Shown here piece by piece: positions 43,296 to 44,511 of a stretch of 44,511 nt of DNA; positions within the stretch are counted from its first letter, which is position 1; every line of letters starts with the position of its first letter. Below the pieces are notes generated by a model that saw nothing but the letters and a program-made list of their open reading frames with translations, ran no database searches and was not told the origin of the DNA. Source of the stretch: Streptococcus australis. GTDB taxonomy: Bacteria; Bacillota; Bacilli; Lactobacillales; Streptococcaceae. The stretch is from assembly GCF_019930045.1 (NCBI RefSeq), contig NZ_JAHZQQ010000011.1, positions 1-44,511 on the forward strand, given 5' to 3'. The translations under genes and the position numbers were made by a program.

Positions 43296-43304
43296 AGTAT
43301 ACCA
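43296..43304 (-). promoter_or_regulatory. trmK extended -10 promoter
   Basis: TGGTATACT on the minus strand, about 32 nt before trmK. Confidence 0.65.
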
Positions 43305-43316
43305 TGTTTGCACCAT

Positions 43317-43340
43317 TAAAAAAAGGCGCAACGGCGCCTT
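43317..43340 (-). terminator. Terminator between the GST gene and trmK
   Basis: AAGGCGC / GCGCCTT with a 4-nt loop followed by a T run on the minus strand. It would stop transcripts from the GST gene after they pass element D. Confidence 0.85.
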
Positions 43341-43365
43341 GTCTATTATGGAAAGGTATTACTTT

Positions 43366-43501
43366 AGACTTTCCTTAGGTGAGTCCGGACGTCAGCGAAC
43401 TTCTTCAAAGTTCCATGACTAAGTTTTGAGTCTAATGTCTCAAAACTTCTGGGCACATGAAACTTATACGTTTCATGTGCTATACTCACGGCGGAAACTC
43501 T
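43366..43501 (+). repeat. Structured palindromic element, copy D
   Basis: 136 nt with P0 AGACTTTCC/GGAAACTCT (one mismatch), P1 GTGAG/CTCAC, P3 GTCA + GAACTT/AAGTTC + TGAC, P4 AAGTTTTGAG/CTCAAAACTT with loop TCTAATGT, and P5 GCACATGAAAC/GTTTCATGTGC. It lies between two minus-strand genes, in the opposite orientation to them as defined by the CCTTAGG end. Confidence 0.88.
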
Positions 43502-43533
43502 CGCTATCATCCTCAACAAGCCGATATTAGACT

Positions 43534-44322
43534 TTAGTCAATTTCCTTATAGTCTACTTCCAAACCACGTTTGACAGCTGGGCGATTAGCAATTTTCTCT
43601 GTCCAAGCTTGCAAATGCTTGTATTCCTTTACATTTAGGAAAATTCCTGCACGGTCCCAGACCTTGTCTTGGGCTAGACGGCCATACCAAGACCAGATGG
43701 CGATATCAGCAATGGTGTAGTCATCCCCTGCAATATAAGGTTTGGTAGCCAATTCCTTGTCCAGTAGGTCCAATTGGCGTTTGGCTTCCATGGCAAAACG
43801 GTTGATGGCATACTCGATTCTTTCAGGCGCATAGTGGAAGAAATGGCCAAAGCCTCCACCTAAAAATGGCGCAGCCCCTGTCTGCCAGAAGAGCCAGTTG
43901 AGCACTTCTGTCCGTTTAGCTGGATCAGTCGGAATCAATTTGCCAAATTTCTCAGCTAGATACAAGAGAATATTGGCTGATTCAAAGACCCGAATGTCTT
44001 GGTCGCCTGATTGATCCAACATAGCTGGAATTTTCGAATTTGGATTGATGGCTACAAAGTCACTGCCAAATTGATCTCCCTCACCAATCTTGATGCGATA
44101 AGCGTCGTAGCCTGCATCCACTCCCAGCTCTTTCAATTCTTCCAGCATAATGGTCACCTTAATCCCATTTGGTGTTGGAAGGGTATAGAGTTGGAAAGGC
44201 TGATCCCCTTTTGGAAGAGTTTGTTCAAAGCGGGCACCTGCTGTTGGTTGGTTCAAGCCACCCCAGGCTCCTCCCATCTGGCTCGGTGCTTCCCATACTT
44301 CTGGTAATTGATAATCTGACAT
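43534..44322 (-). CDS. yghU: Glutathione S-transferase-like protein, YghU type
   Basis: A 262-residue GST-fold protein like E. coli YghU, a disulfide-bond reductase. A long N-terminal extension (1-45) precedes the thioredoxin-like domain with TPNGIKVTIMLEEL (~49-62), NPNSKIPAMLD and ESANIL. The helical domain follows. AAGGAG lies about 7 nt upstream of ATG 44322. It appears monocistronic; element D and a terminator follow. Confidence 0.93.
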   Translation of the reverse strand: MSDYQLPEVWEAPSQMGGAWGGLNQPTAGARFEQTLPKGDQPFQLYTLPTPNGIKVTIMLEELKELGVDAGYDAYRIKIGEGDQFGSDFVAINPNSKIPAMLDQSGDQDIRVFESANILLYLAEKFGKLIPTDPAKRTEVLNWLFWQTGAAPFLGGGFGHFFHYAPERIEYAINRFAMEAKRQLDLLDKELATKPYIAGDDYTIADIAIWSWYGRLAQDKVWDRAGIFLNVKEYKHLQAWTEKIANRPAVKRGLEVDYKEID

Positions 44323-44398
44323 CTCTTTTCTCCTTTGTCTATGTTACTACTAGCATATCAAATCCTGCCTCTAGTTTCAAAAATCTGCTACACTAGCT

Positions 44399-44509
44399 TT
44401 ACTTGACTTTTCTTGGCAAAATGATAGTATAGAAAAAATCCCCAATTGTCAAGTCAAGTGCAACAAAGTCATTCCTCTGATTAAGCGAGTGTTCTTCCAG
44501 CTGTTTGAG
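44399..44509 (-). CDS. C-terminal fragment of an ORF cut by the window edge, unidentified
   Basis: An open frame enters from the right edge on the minus strand and ends at TAA (44401-44399), 36 residues (LKQLEEHSLNQRNDF..., ending LPRKVK). It may be a real gene end or a chance frame. Its middle includes TGTTGCACTTGACTTGACAATT, similar to a stretch after the truncated ORF at the left edge. Identity unknown. Confidence 0.3.
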   Translation of the reverse strand, partial: LKQLEEHSLNQRNDFVALDLTIGDFFYTIILPRKVK

Positions 44510-44511
44510 CT

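Overview
The window looks like a chromosomal segment of a viridans-group Streptococcus (mitis/sanguinis/parasanguinis-like). The evidence is familiar streptococcal gene content (pde2, ldcB, cpsY-lspA-rluD, rplU-prp-rpmA, proBAC, rml genes), low-GC codon use and very frequent extended -10 promoters (TGnTATAAT). Genus is secure; species is not. Nearly all genes are on the minus strand, so minus is probably the leading-strand direction.

Layout. 1-1.6 kb: two unrecognised small proteins plus a frameshifted remnant, resembling an immunity-gene tail. 1.6-7 kb: tRNA-Arg(CCU), rplS with its leader, a CLC-F-type fluoride antiporter, chorismate mutase, flavodoxin, then on the plus strand the c-di-AMP/pApA phosphodiesterase pde2, a Gln/Pro-rich 4-TM protein and rpmE2. 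7-11 kb: an envelope operon (repeat-bearing membrane protein, TcaA-like protein, LdcB carboxypeptidase). 11-14.7 kb: UDG-YbaK-rhodanese operon, pepV and a nitroreductase broken by one nonsense codon. 14.8-19.2 kb: uvrC, a metallophosphatase and an unknown membrane protein. 19.5-24.4 kb: a six-gene hemW operon. 24.5-26.3 kb: an ABC-F ribosome-protection gene behind an attenuator. 26.7-29.9 kb: proBAC. 30-34.9 kb: rluD-lspA-cpsY, rpmA-prp-rplU and thiI. 34.9-37.4 kb: cysteine desulfurase and two small surface or membrane proteins. 37.7-40.4 kb: rmlB-rmlC-rmlA. 40.7-44.3 kb: D-amino-acid-oxidase-like protein, Nif3-like, trmK, and a YghU-like GST.

Two things stand out. First, the intergenic regions carry five copies (A-E) of a ~130-138 nt multi-hairpin element. 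Its helices change by compensatory substitutions between copies, and one hairpin loop can pair with the single-stranded stretch between the two outer stems, giving a pseudoknot. One copy (B) is interrupted by a second multi-hairpin repeat, and one (E) lies inside the rml operon. I do not recognise the family. Second, the ABC-F gene has a complete leader: sigma-A promoter, a three-codon leader peptide (MNN), a small hairpin, an 11-bp antiterminator and an intrinsic terminator, which together predict induction by a stalled ribosome.

Also notable: a CLC-F gene where pneumococcus (from memory) has the crcB pair, an N-terminal module shared by the TcaA-like protein and its operon partner, two apparently leaderless genes (hemW, uvrC), and similar short sequences in inverted orientation at the two window edges. 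All family assignments come from reading motifs; no database search was run.
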